From Pisolithus tinctorius (lineage: Eukaryota > Basidiomycota > Agaricomycetes > Boletales > Pisolithaceae), in NCBI GenBank assembly GCA_024663395.1, contig JANFAH010000016.1:682001-746000 (forward strand): a DNA stretch of 64,000 bases, given 5' to 3'. Shown here one piece after another: positions 32,174 through 44,002 of this stretch. The notes beneath the pieces are model-generated. The model was not told the DNA's origin, did no database searches, and worked only from the letters and a program-made list of their open reading frames with translations. Position 1 is the first letter of the stretch; each line of letters begins with the position of its first letter. A program made the position numbers and the translations under genes.

Positions 32174-34096
32174 TCACAGATCAAGTTCCCGAACTTTGCG
32201 GTAGACGTCATCGTCTTCGAAAAAATCATTGTCGCCTTCGATGTGAGTTCCTTGATGACATGTCGCAGCATGCTTCCACCTGTGCCAGTGAGGTCCGAGA
32301 ACCGGTTCCATCAACACACGTACCAGTAGATTTCCTTGACCTTGATCGATGTTGTTACAATTACACGAATAATATTGAAAGTGCAATACCTTGATCTCCA
32401 ACTCTTTCAAGCTTTCGACGGGAATCCATTTCTTACACTTGTGACATTTCCCCTCGAGTATATGAGTGCGCTCCCTTTTTCCAGGATTGCGCCGTTTCGT
32501 CGTGCGGAAACTAACTGGCGGAGAAAATGGAGTAGATGACACTGCCGATATGCCTGCTTGATATATAGCCTACATGGGATGTCTTAGAAAGGAAGAATAC
32601 ATACCGTGCCCATATTGCATGTGGTAACTAGAAATCATCTTAGCAGAAATCATCGAGAGATGAGAAACCTCTATAAAGGATCAAATGAGCCGTGCCTAAA
32701 CCCCTTCGGGTATGGACGCACCACTTGTATGCAGAGAACTTCATGGAAAGCCACACGCATTGGCCACTTCCTCCTCGACCAGGACTCTCCACGCATACCG
32801 GGCATAGACCAACTTTGCTAGTCCCACAGCCCCGTACGAAGCGCGGAGTGTACAGATCTAAGGCACTATGTGGAGGGTTATATAGTCCGCCAGGGTGCTG
32901 CAAGCTTGAGCTAAGGGGGGCGAATCTGAATAGGACCAAAGTCAGTATACATTGATAAACAATATCCACGCGTAATGTCGGGAATCTATCCGTAGGACTG
33001 ACATTCCGTCTGCAGTTTGAATGTGAGAGCTAACGGGGAAGCGCCTGTAGAACAGAGAAAACTGTGGATGATACGGAATACCAGCTGGCAGGAGACGGCG
33101 TGTGGGTTTATCGCAATCGAAAATTGGTAGGATAGATATAGCATCGGTTTCGTTTAGTGGCCGTAACTTCTTTCGCTTGTGACAATTTTCGCCCATGTGT
33201 GCGAAGTAGTGGTATGCTGGAACTGGCTTTCGCTTCCGTTCAAAATCATCGGATCGTTTACTTGACTCTTGTGTCAGGTAGGCTGAAGGCAGATCACGAG
33301 CAGGGCGATTGGTTTCGGCGGTCTCCGTCGCATTCCGGAAGGAATATTGGACAGGGGAAGTGGGGGGTGTACTCGCTTCCCTTTGCGCATGCCGTCCGAC
33401 AAACTGGTCTGGAGACGACAACGGAGTAAGAGATGAAGCGTCAGAGATAGGTGATATTGAACGCTTTTGGGAATCGCCATCAGGTTCTCGGGCAACGGAC
33501 TTAAACCTCTCGATTAAGGATACACGTTCGGTCGTTGAATACAGTTCCAAATTCTGGGCCCTGTCGTTACACAGAGGCGTTGTGCCACTCCGGATATCAG
33601 TAAGAGAAGAACTTTGAGAAGAGTGAATGGAATCCTTCCGAGAAACCGGAGACAGGTCGGTATTGAAACTGATATATTCGGCGTAGGGAAGGTCGCTGAT
33701 GAATTGTCGCTCAAAGGGCGTGTTCCCTTGAAACGGAGGTGAGAAATCTGGGTGGAGCAAGGCCGTATTGCGAGACAAAGGACTTGGCGACGATATCATT
33801 TGCATGTACGTCGGATGTCCGGGGCACGGTGTCGACTGGATAGAGAATACTCGTGGGGAAGTGTGCCAGGGGGGTAGACTGATGTTCGAGAGGTACTGAG
33901 ATCGATACGGGGTTGATTCCCGGACAGGTGACCTCATATAGCGTGGTGTATGGTCAGTAGAAAACGCAGAATTGCTGCTCATGACAGGACACATCCACTG
34001 AATGTCGACATGATCCATCGAATAGCGTTGAGTGTGTGTTACGTCGAGCAGCTCTTCACAAAACGAGTTCGCGGGCACGCGTTGGCCTGGGTACAT
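32174..34096 (-). CDS. Rua1 C-terminal-domain transcription regulator
   Basis: The protein ends in the Rua1 C-terminal domain, named for the Ustilago regulator of ustilagic acid synthesis. Several introns join GGLYNPPHSALDLYTPRFV, VGLCPVCVESPGRGG, WLSMKFSAYK, YHMQYGHG, SPPVSFRTTKRRNPGKRER, GKCHKCKKWIPVES and WKHAATCHQG. Paired Cys and His residues suggest metal binding. The N-terminal 350 residues are Ser/Pro-rich and low in order, as in many fungal regulators. I take MYPGQRVPANSF at 34096 as the start; the frame is open to an ATG at 34312, but that would run almost into the divergent p24 gene. One intron near 32270-32380 is uncertain. Confidence 0.8.
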
Positions 34097-34332
34097 CTGT
34101 GGAGAAGAATGCGTTACGCTGTGACAAGCAACGGAGGTGTTTCTTTTACAGTCTAAACGCTGGACAAACTTGACGAGAAAGAGAGAAAAGGGGCGCAGGG
34201 ATATTCGACGCGTCGCGTCTCTCTTATAACACAGGGGGAGATCTGAGTTACGCGGACATCGAATATTATTTGATCTCCGCATTTGCGGCAACTCGAGTGC
34301 CGAAAACATCATATTCCGCTGTACTCAACGAC
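34097..34332. promoter_or_regulatory. Bidirectional promoter, Rua1-like gene and p24 gene
   Basis: Only about 236 bp separate the two divergent start codons, so the regulatory DNA must be shared. The exact size depends on the Rua1-like start chosen. Confidence 0.45.
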
Positions 34333-35229
34333 ATGCTCGTGTTCAATGTTCTCGTGTTATGCGCGTCGCTGCTGGCAGCTGCAGGGCGTGCAAGGGCCTC
34401 AGCGTTGACCACTTCAGTTGCTCCTAATGAACGCCTCTGTTTCTATGCCGACGTCGACAAGGCAGGGGAGAAGATTGGCGTATGTATGAGGGTAGTAGTT
34501 GTCTATGTGGTACTGACGCACATGTCCAGTTTTACTTCGCAGTGAGTGTACACAGTTTTATGGCTTTATACAGTGATGTGGACGAGTGCCAAAGGTGCAA
34601 GCTGGAGGGTCTTTTGACATCGACTTTGATGTGAAAGACCCGAACGAGAAGGTCCTTCTTGACGGTCAACGCGAGCGCTCGGGGGACTACGTGCTAACAG
34701 CGAATACCGTTGGAGAATACTCGTTTTGTTTTGAAAACGACATGTCCACGTTGACAGACAAGCTCATCGACTTTGACATCATGGTGGAAAGCGAACCGCG
34801 GAGAGAAGTGGCAGCGAAGCCTGGCCAAGTAGCGGATCATACCAGTCCGCTGGAGGAAAGTGTATATCGTTTGAGCAGTATGTTGAACAGCATAAAGCGG
34901 ACACAGAGATAGTAAGTTCCCATCACTGACGTCGATACGCTCCGTTGACCGTCTTTCAGTTTCCACACACGAGAGACGCGAGGTTTCTCGTTGGTGAAGA
35001 GTACACAAAGGTATTACGAGGCATGCTGATTCGTGTGCCGTACTGATCATTTCACCTTCCAGTCGTTTATTCTGGTATGCAGTTTGCGAAAGCCTGGCTG
35101 TAGTGGGGATGGCTATGTATGTTGTTTTTTTTGGTGTTGTTTCTTCCCGTCCTCTGATGACCGGCTAGCTTGCAGGTCTACGTACTCCAAACATTCTTTA
35201 CGAAAACTGGTCGCAGGTACAAAGTATAG
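34333..35229 (+). CDS. p24/emp24 family ER-Golgi cargo receptor
   Basis: p24 proteins load cargo into COPII and COPI vesicles. A signal peptide (MLVFNVLVLCASLLAAAG) is followed by the GOLD domain with NERLCFYADVDKAGEKIG, GSFDIDFDVKDPNEKV, GDYVLTANTVGEYSFCFEN and two spaced Cys. Next come a coiled coil (ESVYRLSSMLNSI) and the region of the transmembrane helix (FWYAVCESLAVVGMA). The last exon gives VYVLQTFFTKTGRRYKV, a typical short cytosolic tail, with TAG at 35227-35229. Four introns are needed. It is nearest to the Erp/beta-type p24 group; the subfamily is not certain. Confidence 0.88.
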
Positions 35230-35637
35230 CACTCGGACTCGTACGTTACTTTGATGAAATATTACCCCCCTGGATAATCTTGTCAAATCTATGGTTGTGA
35301 GGGAGGACCTGGGCGAAGCCAAGAATGTCTGGATGTCGAACACCACTAACGCCATAGGCGGGAGGGGTGGACCATTCTTCTGGGACTATATCCAACTCCT
35401 CTGGGTGCAAAGTGACATCCAACCGGTCGACACCCAATCGGCAGGCAAGGTTACCCGGAGATTATTTTTGTTTAATGCGCGTACACAGCCAAAGTAAACT
35501 TGACGCATGTTGACTGGGTGGGAAGCTTTGTAACAGTCTAATGCTGGTTCACAGGCAGATTAGGAACTGTTGGGAGTCTGGATGTCCCCAAGCCTTTCAG
35601 CTCTCGGTACCAACGACCGTCCAGCAGAGCCATCGAC
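35230..35637. other. Spacer between p24 and F-box copy C
   Basis: No gene recognised; an open stretch at 35291-35497 has no domain. Confidence 0.35.
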
Positions 35638-36234
35638 ATGGACGAACTAGCTATAGCACGAACCAAGTTAGCCCACTTAGAGGAAGATGAACGGCAGCTT
35701 CTTGAACAACTATCGGACATCCGTGTAGCAGCAGTGGCGCAGAGTAAGAGGACCGAGGAACCGGTGCGTAAAAGACCACCATCCTCCTCCCCGCAGAATT
35801 ACTTTCGTCAATTCTGCGTCTTGCTCTCCGTGGAACAGACCTACGCGAAAGGAGATCCTGGCACGTGTATCGCGGCATTGGAGGGATGTGATGCTGAACC
35901 AGCCAAGTTTCTGGTCTCGGTGGAGATTGGTGGTGGGCCGCAATTGGATCCTGTAAGGGAATCACCCACATCCCGGGACAGTCTTGGTGAAGGTCTGGAC
36001 CTCCTCATCCCTTGTGCAAACCGCTGCGGTAGTCTATCCATTTATCCATGTTCCTCGACATCGCCAATGCCGATGCCTCAGTTCATTTTGAACTGTATTG
36101 GTGGTATCGAGTTTCCTTCCTTAAAACGTGCTCTGCTTGATTTGAGAGTGACTACCTTTTCTGCCTTCCTTTCCCCAACAAATGTCTCCGTTCTGGAGCG
36201 TCTGGAAACGCGGCCCGATCATCATAAGTTGCGT
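35638..36234 (+). pseudogene. F-box family gene fragment (copy C, inverted)
   Basis: The coiled-coil start MDELAIARTKLAHLEEDERQLLEQL matches the intact copy in the first 40 codons (here listed in parts). A frameshift then replaces the F-box with unrelated residues. In-frame similarity returns at EGLDLLIPCANRCGSLSI and VLERLE. This is the only copy on the + strand. Confidence 0.7.
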
Positions 36235-36505
36235 TGATATCTGGTATGTTTTCCAGTAGGGTTCGGTGGCTCTGATCTATATGGTTTTAACAACTTTGCA
36301 GGTATGTCATTTTCAAAACATATCCTGGTTCTGACACTAGTCACTTTTACGATGCGAACTACAAGGCGCGAGTATCAGGGTCCGGATTGTCCCTCAGGAT
36401 GGAGTTTTGAAACAAGAACTGTAGTGCCTTCCGAACTTCGTTTTTTAATTCACGTACAACATGTCAATGATTCTTCTTTGATAGGTATGTACTGGCGATA
36501 TTTAC

Positions 36506-37634
36506 TCAATTTCCCAGAGAGTAGCCCAGAGCCTGCCCTCCCACGCTGGTCTGCATCGCAACAAGGCGTTGTACCATCGCTCTCCCTTTTTCACCGAGCT
36601 GAGAACGAAAACGATCCTCCGTCATCCATCGTAGACCATGCTGAAGTACGTTTCTAGCACGTGTCGAGCCTCCCTTGACATCCCCTACACATGCATGTAG
36701 TGTACAACGCGGTTTCTTCGAATCGTATGTTGCACAGTGGAGCACGTTGGAATTATAAAACACTGTCTCCCCTGCTAAAAGCGACAATTCAGTCCATCAT
36801 CTGAGAAAAATAGAAACAGAGGTACTCACGCCTAAGGGTGACTCGGATAGCGTCCGGCATGTCAAGAGGATTCTTAGGTGCATCCTGGGTGATAGAGTGT
36901 GCTCGTTGCTCTGCTGTCCTCGGGATTCTGTGTGACTTCGGGACAATAAAAAGACAGGAATCCTCATACAACGCACTGTCAAAGATCTGAGTACCAGATG
37001 AAACCGGAGAATGTCGGGCGTTCTCACGTATTCCATTGTACCTATGTGAAGTGGATTTGACTACATAAGTCCTCCCTTGATACACATGGAAAGACGTACA
37101 CCATATTTCCATGCGGCGAGAGCCTGGGCTTCTTCGTCTGCAGTCGCATCCTCTTTCACGTCGTCTCGATGCCATCGGAGGGCAAAATGATGGTTCAAGG
37201 GGTTAATCAAAAGATTGAACAACTCTGGTCGCCGTTCATGCACACTGCGGTGTTAGCCCCAGCATTCCCACTCGGATGCGACGGCTGATGCCAGAAGTAC
37301 TGACCCACTTACCCATTTGCAACTCGTCTTCTCTACATTGTAATAGCTCCCTCACAACGGCCAAGAGCCCCTCCGAAGTGTACCACTCCGCAAAGACAGG
37401 CTCACCAAGATCCGGATGCATGACGTGCTGCACGCCCCAGGAATCCGTATTATCATTGTCATAGGGCGGAAACTGTCGCCCTACCGTGCGTCGGTGTGGC
37501 CATGCGCCCGAGCGTGTTTTGGCTATGACACGCTCGCATGCTTTGCTTAGTAGCGTAAAGTGCTCAGGGGTTACCAAGCCTGGCACAATCACATAACCTT
37601 GCTCATCGTACATTTCCTTGATGCTAGGTGTCAT
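36506..37634 (-). CDS. Phytanoyl-CoA dioxygenase (PhyH) family protein
   Basis: A non-heme iron, 2-oxoglutarate-dependent oxygenase. The start MTPSIKEMYDEQGYVIVPGLV is usual for the family. The iron-binding HxD is in ALRWHRDDV, the distal His in NSNVLHCATY, and the 2-oxoglutarate-binding Arg probably in KKPRCTLHA. Also seen: VQHVMHPDLGEPVFAEWY and DSCLFIVPKSHRIPRT. About four introns are needed. Fungal PhyH proteins hydroxylate varied substrates and are often in secondary metabolism; the substrate here is unknown. No neighbour points to a cluster. The gene appears intact. Confidence 0.88.
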
Positions 37635-38748
37635 GATGATGGCGTCCGAACTGACGATCGTCTTTCCTCATAGGTTTCCGCAGGTACCATATCTGTGTTT
37701 CGCATGTAATAATCGCGACTTCAGGGATGTCAATTTTGAAGTGCACCCAAGGCAAACCGTGTTCGTTCTCGGAGGTCACATAAATACCTACCGACCGCCG
37801 TCACCACGCTGTATGTCATTAATACCGCGCAGGATACCATCTTTTCACCTGTTTAAGGAGCTAATCTCTATTCGTCCCTGGTCTTCAATCCGTCTGGTGC
37901 CAAGGTTGTCTGGCAAGAATGGTTTCTTGCTGAAAGTCCTCACCATCTTCCTTCTGTGCCTCGTACGTCTAATACACGGCATTCTTTTGATTGGTCAAAC
38001 TCTTATGTATCTGGGAATACTGAAACTGTGATGCCGTGTGCAATTCAGCTTGGTAGGAAGGGCGATGGTTGGAGAACGTCGAGAGTGCACATGAGTGCTC
38101 GTATCCGTGAAACACGTAATATGGTGGATGGGGGGCTAACAACCTCCAATAACTCTCCCAAAACTATGTTGAGGCGGGGCAAAAGCGTAGCTAGTATCGG
38201 ACGACATCCGTCTAGGTGTAGCGTGTACTTGGGAGTACCAAGCGGAGCAGACAATTAGCAGTAGCACCACTGCGAAAACTTACGCGTGGTGAACATCACA
38301 AGTTGCAGTCAAAGTTCACGACCCGTGATTTAGGCCCTCGGGAGGGATTAAATTATTGCGGGTGATGGACACCGACGCTTTGTCCGTGCGTGCTTCTGTC
38401 GTGAGCTATGGCCCTCATGTCTTGAGGGTTGTACGCACCAGTATGGCGTACATTTGGACGGTTGCAGCCTAGATTCAAGATCACAGCACACACCCTGATG
38501 AAAATGCGTGGCAAAGGAAATGGAGCTCTTGTCCTCGATTCGTTGTGTAACAGTATTGGCGATTGCTGGGCAGACCATATCTCGACAATAAAGCGTGGAT
38601 CTCCTAAACCTGGTATGAGGTAATGGTATTTGAGAATTACGTGTACACAACAGGCGAAGGAGGAATTGCACGATCAAAGACGAGCACTGGGGTAAATATA
38701 ATACAAAGTGTCCGTACGCATATACTACCACCTGTAAGATGATAATCC
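37635..38748. other. Divergent spacer and F-box 3' flank
   Basis: Holds the PhyH promoter on the left. From about 38350 the DNA resembles the flank at 18590-18800, so it belongs to the F-box repeat block. No gene recognised. Confidence 0.4.
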
Positions 38749-40302
38749 TCATTCCGTGGTACCCCCTGTTAGGGCAACTATGTCATCCACGAGGCCAGTG
38801 GTGAACACTGGCACGCTCTGCATTTGTGAGGTGAGGGAACGAACAACGCTATTAGGGGGAATCACTCACGAGCTGCAGACGAGAACTTGCTGAATTTGAA
38901 AGCGTCGAATCATGGCGCAAGGTAACGTTCTGCAGCTCAACAACACAATATTCCCGGAGTATTTCGTACAGCCTACAAAATGATTCAACATCATCTTCGT
39001 CCGGGATGTAGCTGTCTTTGAAGCGGACCCGGAGTCGGCGTAGGTCCTGTCTTGTCATAAGCCACCGTACAAAGGCATTGTCTTCTTGAATAGGCTCCAG
39101 CCCTGTCGCAGGGTGATGCCGACCAGTTACCACAGTTTCGAGGCTTTTCCAGTAGTCTGCGGGAGATTGCAACCCATCGATACCTTCGCAGCGTCGGAAA
39201 AAAGCCGACAGTGTCCATGCCGAGTCAAATTCCGCATGGCAAACTCCCGGAAATGCTCTGCAAAGAGCTAGAGCATCCAGCGTATTCAGACTGTCTGAGG
39301 ACATTGTCAAAGACACCTGCCTGACGCTACTGAACTTGTCCGCCAAACCGCTGAAGACAGTAGAAGGCGGAATTTTCGAGACAGCACCATACTCAAGATA
39401 TGTGAGCTTCGGAGCTATGACTGCTTTGAAGAAATCATCTGCATTTCTGAGCCAGAATTGTAGGGCCTCAAGAACAGGAAAGTGGACACTGTTTGGTTGG
39501 AGTGACCACTGTGGTATATCACCCGAAAGTGATAATGTCACCAGTGTCAGAGCCGGCATCTGCATGAACAATGATGTGCCTGAAAAATTGATGAGACTGA
39601 TGGGCTTCAGAGCCACAAAGCTTTGCTGCAAAACATACCAGGCGTTGAGTGTGGATCATTATTAATAAATGAGATTTTCAAATGCTCCAGAACCTCGACA
39701 CTAGTTGGGGAAAGGAAAGTAGGAAAGGCATCTACTACCGGCCCGAACTCAACACGGTTCAACGATGGAAACTTGACAGCACCGAGATGGTCTAAAATAG
39801 ACTGCGGCATGGTTGTAGAAGAGCCCAATGAACGGACGGAAAGACTACGCCAACGGTTTGCACAAGGAACAAGGAGGTCCAGACCTTCATGAAGGGCACC
39901 GTGGTATCTGTCCGACCCAACTCCAACAGTTATATCGAGCAGTTCCTCGCCACTCTTCTCCAAATGGAGGCTCACAGCAGGGCTTAACTCCTCCGAGAAC
40001 AGAATCTCTATCGCGGACCAGAAAATCGGATAGTCCAGAATTACATCTCTCCAACGCCGCGATACAAGTGCCAGGGTACCTTTTTCTGAAGGATTGGTTC
40101 CACAGAGAGCAAGGTGAAGGATTGACACGAGCACCTCTACGGGGAGACGCTGGATGAGTGGTAGTCTTTGCTGGATCAGCTCGTCGATTCTCTTCCTCTG
40201 TGCCGCTGCGGCTGCACGGACGCCCAATAGTTGTTCGACAAGGTTTCGCTCATCTTCCTCTAGCCGAGCCAACTCAGCTCGCGCCACAATAACTTCGTCC
40301 AT
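38749..40302 (-). CDS. F-box protein with leucine-rich C-terminal region (intact copy D)
   Basis: The start MDEVIVARAELARLEEDE (40302) begins a short coiled coil. The F-box follows at about residues 46-95: LPLIQRLPVEVLVSILHLAL and LALVSRRWRDVILDYPIFW. The remainder has leucine-rich segments (GLDLLVPCANRWRSLSV, LTLVTLSLSGDIPQ, FPVLEALQFWL). An intron near 39655-39600 joins HSTPG to TSLFMQMP. A last intron near 38870 leads to PVFTTGLVDDIVALTGG, ending with TGA at 38749; this exon is conserved in copies A and E. Such F-box proteins recruit substrates to SCF ubiquitin ligases through Skp1, and this family is expanded in mushrooms. Only this copy is intact in the window. Confidence 0.82.
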
Positions 40303-41590
40303 CTCGGTGACTCTGTCAGATAGCGTCAATACAGGGCATTACCCAGGATCAGACATACATATTAACTAGGCTTACAACTTTCAAAAGAAAAGAAATTTAT
40401 GTACCAGAAAACAGAGTCTCGATCTGGTAGAATTGCGCTCGAACGAGTCTAAGAGTCGAGGGCTTAAGCTTGGGCACGCTTTGATGCCCGAAAGACAGAA
40501 AGGCAGGTGTGTGACTCTGTGGCGTCGCGAGGCTTTTGTCTCCGGACGAGCGTCTATTAAGCGGCACGTTTCCTTTTCCTCCCGTGCCACCACCTCGTTC
40601 GCCGCGCCTCATCGTCGTCCCACCCACCACTCCCCATCTCAAACTTCGTTTTCCGCGCCTCGCAGTCTCATTTTCTGGGATCCCCAGTACTTCAGCACAC
40701 CCTACTGTTTCGTCCATGCAGTGAGGCGGTCCCACCAGCCCTCGCAGCTCACGCCCACCCTGCAGGTTACCACTGCCGTTCTGGGCCGGCAAGCGCGAAG
40801 CGCTTGCCCTAATCTCCCTCTCCTTTCACCCCACGAGTTTCTTTCATAGTAATGCTATCTCCCTTCATCCTCGCGAACGAGACCGATATCCAAAGATGAA
40901 CGGCTCCAACTCCCAAACTCCGAATTTTGGTTCCGAGGCGTCCTGGTTATTACCGCATCTACTTACATACTTGCTCTTTGATGAACGCTAAATTCGGCGT
41001 CCGTCAAGTGCACTTTACCCATGTTTCGAGGCCAAAATGCAATGGCAGGACTTAAGCCAAAGGCTAACTGAACCCAGTCACCTAGCTGGCCTTCATGGCG
41101 AATGTTCAGACTCAGAGTCCGAGCACGCCATGCGAGGTTTGCTGAACCGTAGTCGGATGTCACTTCGCACTTGGAGAGGTTCTCAGCCATAAAAATGGCC
41201 TGCTTCTTCGGCCTATGACGTAATTAACACCTGCCCGAAACCCGACGTTGCAATCGCTCCAGAGCGAGGGCAGCATCGTACCATTAGCGCTTTACTGCGG
41301 TTGTGCTGTGATTTTCGTGGTTTCCCACTTGCATGTACACGCCCGGACGAAAGGAATGAGGTTTCCTATAGGCTGTACCCAATGGTATCGGTATCAACCA
41401 GTAGACCGGCTAGGTATTGTCGATCTTGAAGTGTGGGTCTCCCGAAAGCTGGCACAAACTTGGTAAGAAGTTATATTCACCTACCACAGGCAAAGGAGGA
41501 TTTGGACAATAAGGAACGAGCACTAGGCTAAATGTAATGCAAAGCCACCGCACGCACTATACTATTACCCACCACTGTCCTGGTTTTCCT
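40303..41590. other. 5' flank of F-box copy D and 3' flank of copy E
   Basis: Open stretches at 40397-40849 on both strands overlap each other and show no domain. The right part (41240-41530) resembles the flanks of the other F-box copies. Confidence 0.35.
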
Positions 41591-43065
41591 ATTTGGACAC
41601 CTGCTCGTCGTCCATGAGACCAGTGGTGACCGGTGAATGTCGACACACATTGCATTCGCGAGGGGAGGAAATGAACAACGCTACTAGGGGAATCGCTCAC
41701 GAGCTACGGACAAGAACCTGCTGATTTTGAAAGCTCCCGATATGCGACATAGGGTGACACCTTCAAGTTCCACAACGCAATGTTTTGGCAGCACTTTGTA
41801 CAGCCTACACGCTGACCTAATGAACTTCTCTATGAAACGGGAGCTTTCAATGTGGACGCACAGTAGTTATTGGTCCTAAAGCCCCAAAAGCCACCGAACG
41901 AATACATTGTTATCTCGAATAGGGGGCTCCAGCAATATCTCCGTGTCCATCCCACGAAGTACCACAGTTTCGAGGCTTTTCCGGTGGTCTGCAGAGACTG
42001 TAGTTCATCGATACCTTTGTAGGGACCGAAAGAGGCCGGCACCGCAGATTCTAAGTAAAATTCAGCGTAGTATACAGGTAGAGAAGCCCTGCAAAGAGCT
42101 AGAGCATCCAAGGCATACATACTGCTGAACATCGTGAGATACGCGGTTGACACTATTTAACATGTTCCCAAGGCTGCTGCAGGTAGAGAGTGGATTTTCC
42201 GAGCCAACAGTGTAGTCGAGAAATTTGAGCTTTGGAGTTGCAATCGCTTTGAAGAAATCATCTGCATCCTCGAGCTTGATTTCCAAGACCTCAAGGACGG
42301 GAAAGTGAACACTGTTTGGGTGAAGTAACCTCGGTGGTATATAACCCGAAAGGGATAATGAAACCAGTGTCAGAACCGGAATGAGTACTGAGTTTTTAAA
42401 GTGACGTACCTGCGGAGTCGTTAAACCTGAGACAGTCCAGAGCCACAGAATTTCACTGTAAAACACACCAAGCGGTGAACGTAGATTATGATGGAGGATG
42501 CTGACCTTCAGTTCCTCGAGAACGGGGACGTTTGTTGCAGAAAGGAAATTAGGACAAGCTTTGACCTTTAACTCGAATTCGACACGTTTCAGGGATGGAA
42601 ACTCGATACTACCCAGACGGTCCATAACATACGGCGTGGATCTCTGAGTCTGTGAATAGACGGAGAGAATACGCCGGCGGTTTGCACAAGGAATGAAGAG
42701 GTCCAGACCTCTATGAACACATTCGTTCCGCCCGAGCTAAATCCTGATTTGAACCTCTATCAAGCAGCTCCTGGCGACTTCTCTTCAACTGTAGTCTCAC
42801 TGCAGAGTTCGACTTCTGCGGGCCAACAATCTCTATTGCAGACCAGAAACTTGGATTGGCACACCCTTCCGATACCATGATACACGTACCAGGATCTCCC
42901 CCCGCCAAGAGTTGGTCCCAGTGACAGAGACTCCAGAGGGAAACGTTTTTAGATCAGTTCATTGATTCTCTTCCTCTGTACCGCTGCTGCCGCACGGAGT
43001 TCGACAAGCTTTTGTTCATTGTCCTCCAAGCAAGCCGGCTCGGCTCGCGCTGAAGCAAGTTCATC
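41591..43065 (-). pseudogene. F-box family gene (copy E), decayed
   Basis: From right to left the coiled-coil start is disrupted near 43060-42960, the F-box is missing or out of frame, and FWSAIEIVGPQKSNSAV appears near 42840. The best part is 42062-42625: RLGSIEFPSLKRVEFEL, SATNVPVLEELKVSI, LTLVSLSLSGYIPP, HFPVLEVLEIKLEDADDFFKA. The C-terminal part (DALALCRAS, TTGLMDDEQ) is frameshifted. About 1 kb from copy D in the same orientation, so a tandem duplicate. Confidence 0.75.
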
Positions 43066-44002
43066 TATGATGTGAAATCAATGGCTCTGTTGGCGGGCGT
43101 CAGCATGTACCACGAATCCGACGTTCCAACTACGAACAATTGCTGGACTGAAAGTAAAATTACCATAACTTCACAGAGTTTCAATCTTGTAGAACCACGT
43201 CTGAACGAGTGTAGGAGTCGAAGGCTTAAGGTTGGGCACGCCTTGATACCTGGAAGGCGGAAGGATAACTTGAACAACTCGGAGTCCTGTGCTTTGTATG
43301 AAGCAGCATTACATAGGGGCCTATAGAAGTTCATGAAGGAACGAGTCAGCATGGAGACTCTGAGATCTGAATCGTGGTTTCGAGGGGTTATCATCCTACC
43401 TTCTTGCTCGCTCCTCGATGAACTAGCACACTGGCGTCAGACTGCTACACAGCTCTCCCGGAACCCACTTTTGTCGTACGTCAAGTTTACCTTACCAGCG
43501 TTCCGGCGCTGAAGTGCAACGGTAGCAAATGTTGACCTATAGTAAATGGTGCCTTATTGCTTAGAGCCGTATCACACCACGCGGATGCTTTGTCGTGGTC
43601 ATGCTGGATGGATTGATTGTTGACGAATAACGATGAGACGAATACTACCGTCTAGGACACCGCCCGGATCGTCTAGGGACGGCTTTGAACGATTTGAAAC
43701 ATATTGAGGATACGGAACGAGGACAGCATTAGCATGAAGATCGGAATAGATCCGAAGTACAACAAGGTAGTCATGCATGTGAGCCTCACCCATTCCCGGC
43801 GTCCATGCGCAACCATGAGTGAGCGCATGTCCAAGAGCAAAGCCAGCAACAAGTCTCGTACCTTGAAATGTCGAGATATCGTTAAGACGCACTAACGACG
43901 CACGCATCGTACACATTATGATGACGCACTTACAACCCCTTACTGTACATCACAGCTCGACTCTCCCATAGCTTCTGCAAGAGGAGCCATCCATAAGCAG
44001 AC
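43066..44002. other. Spacer with a possible membrane-protein fragment
   Basis: On the minus strand around 43800-43690 a short frame reads TTLLYFGSIPIFMLML, a plausible membrane helix, downstream of an ATG at 43916. The pieces do not assemble into a gene I can recognise. Confidence 0.25.

Noticed and set aside
38045..38254. Short frame near the PhyH gene as a gene
   Set aside because: No family similarity; the DNA looks like intergenic flank of the F-box repeat block.
40397..40849. Overlapping open frames on both strands
   Set aside because: Two long frames on opposite strands over the same GC-rich DNA, neither with a domain or splice logic; likely chance in a promoter.
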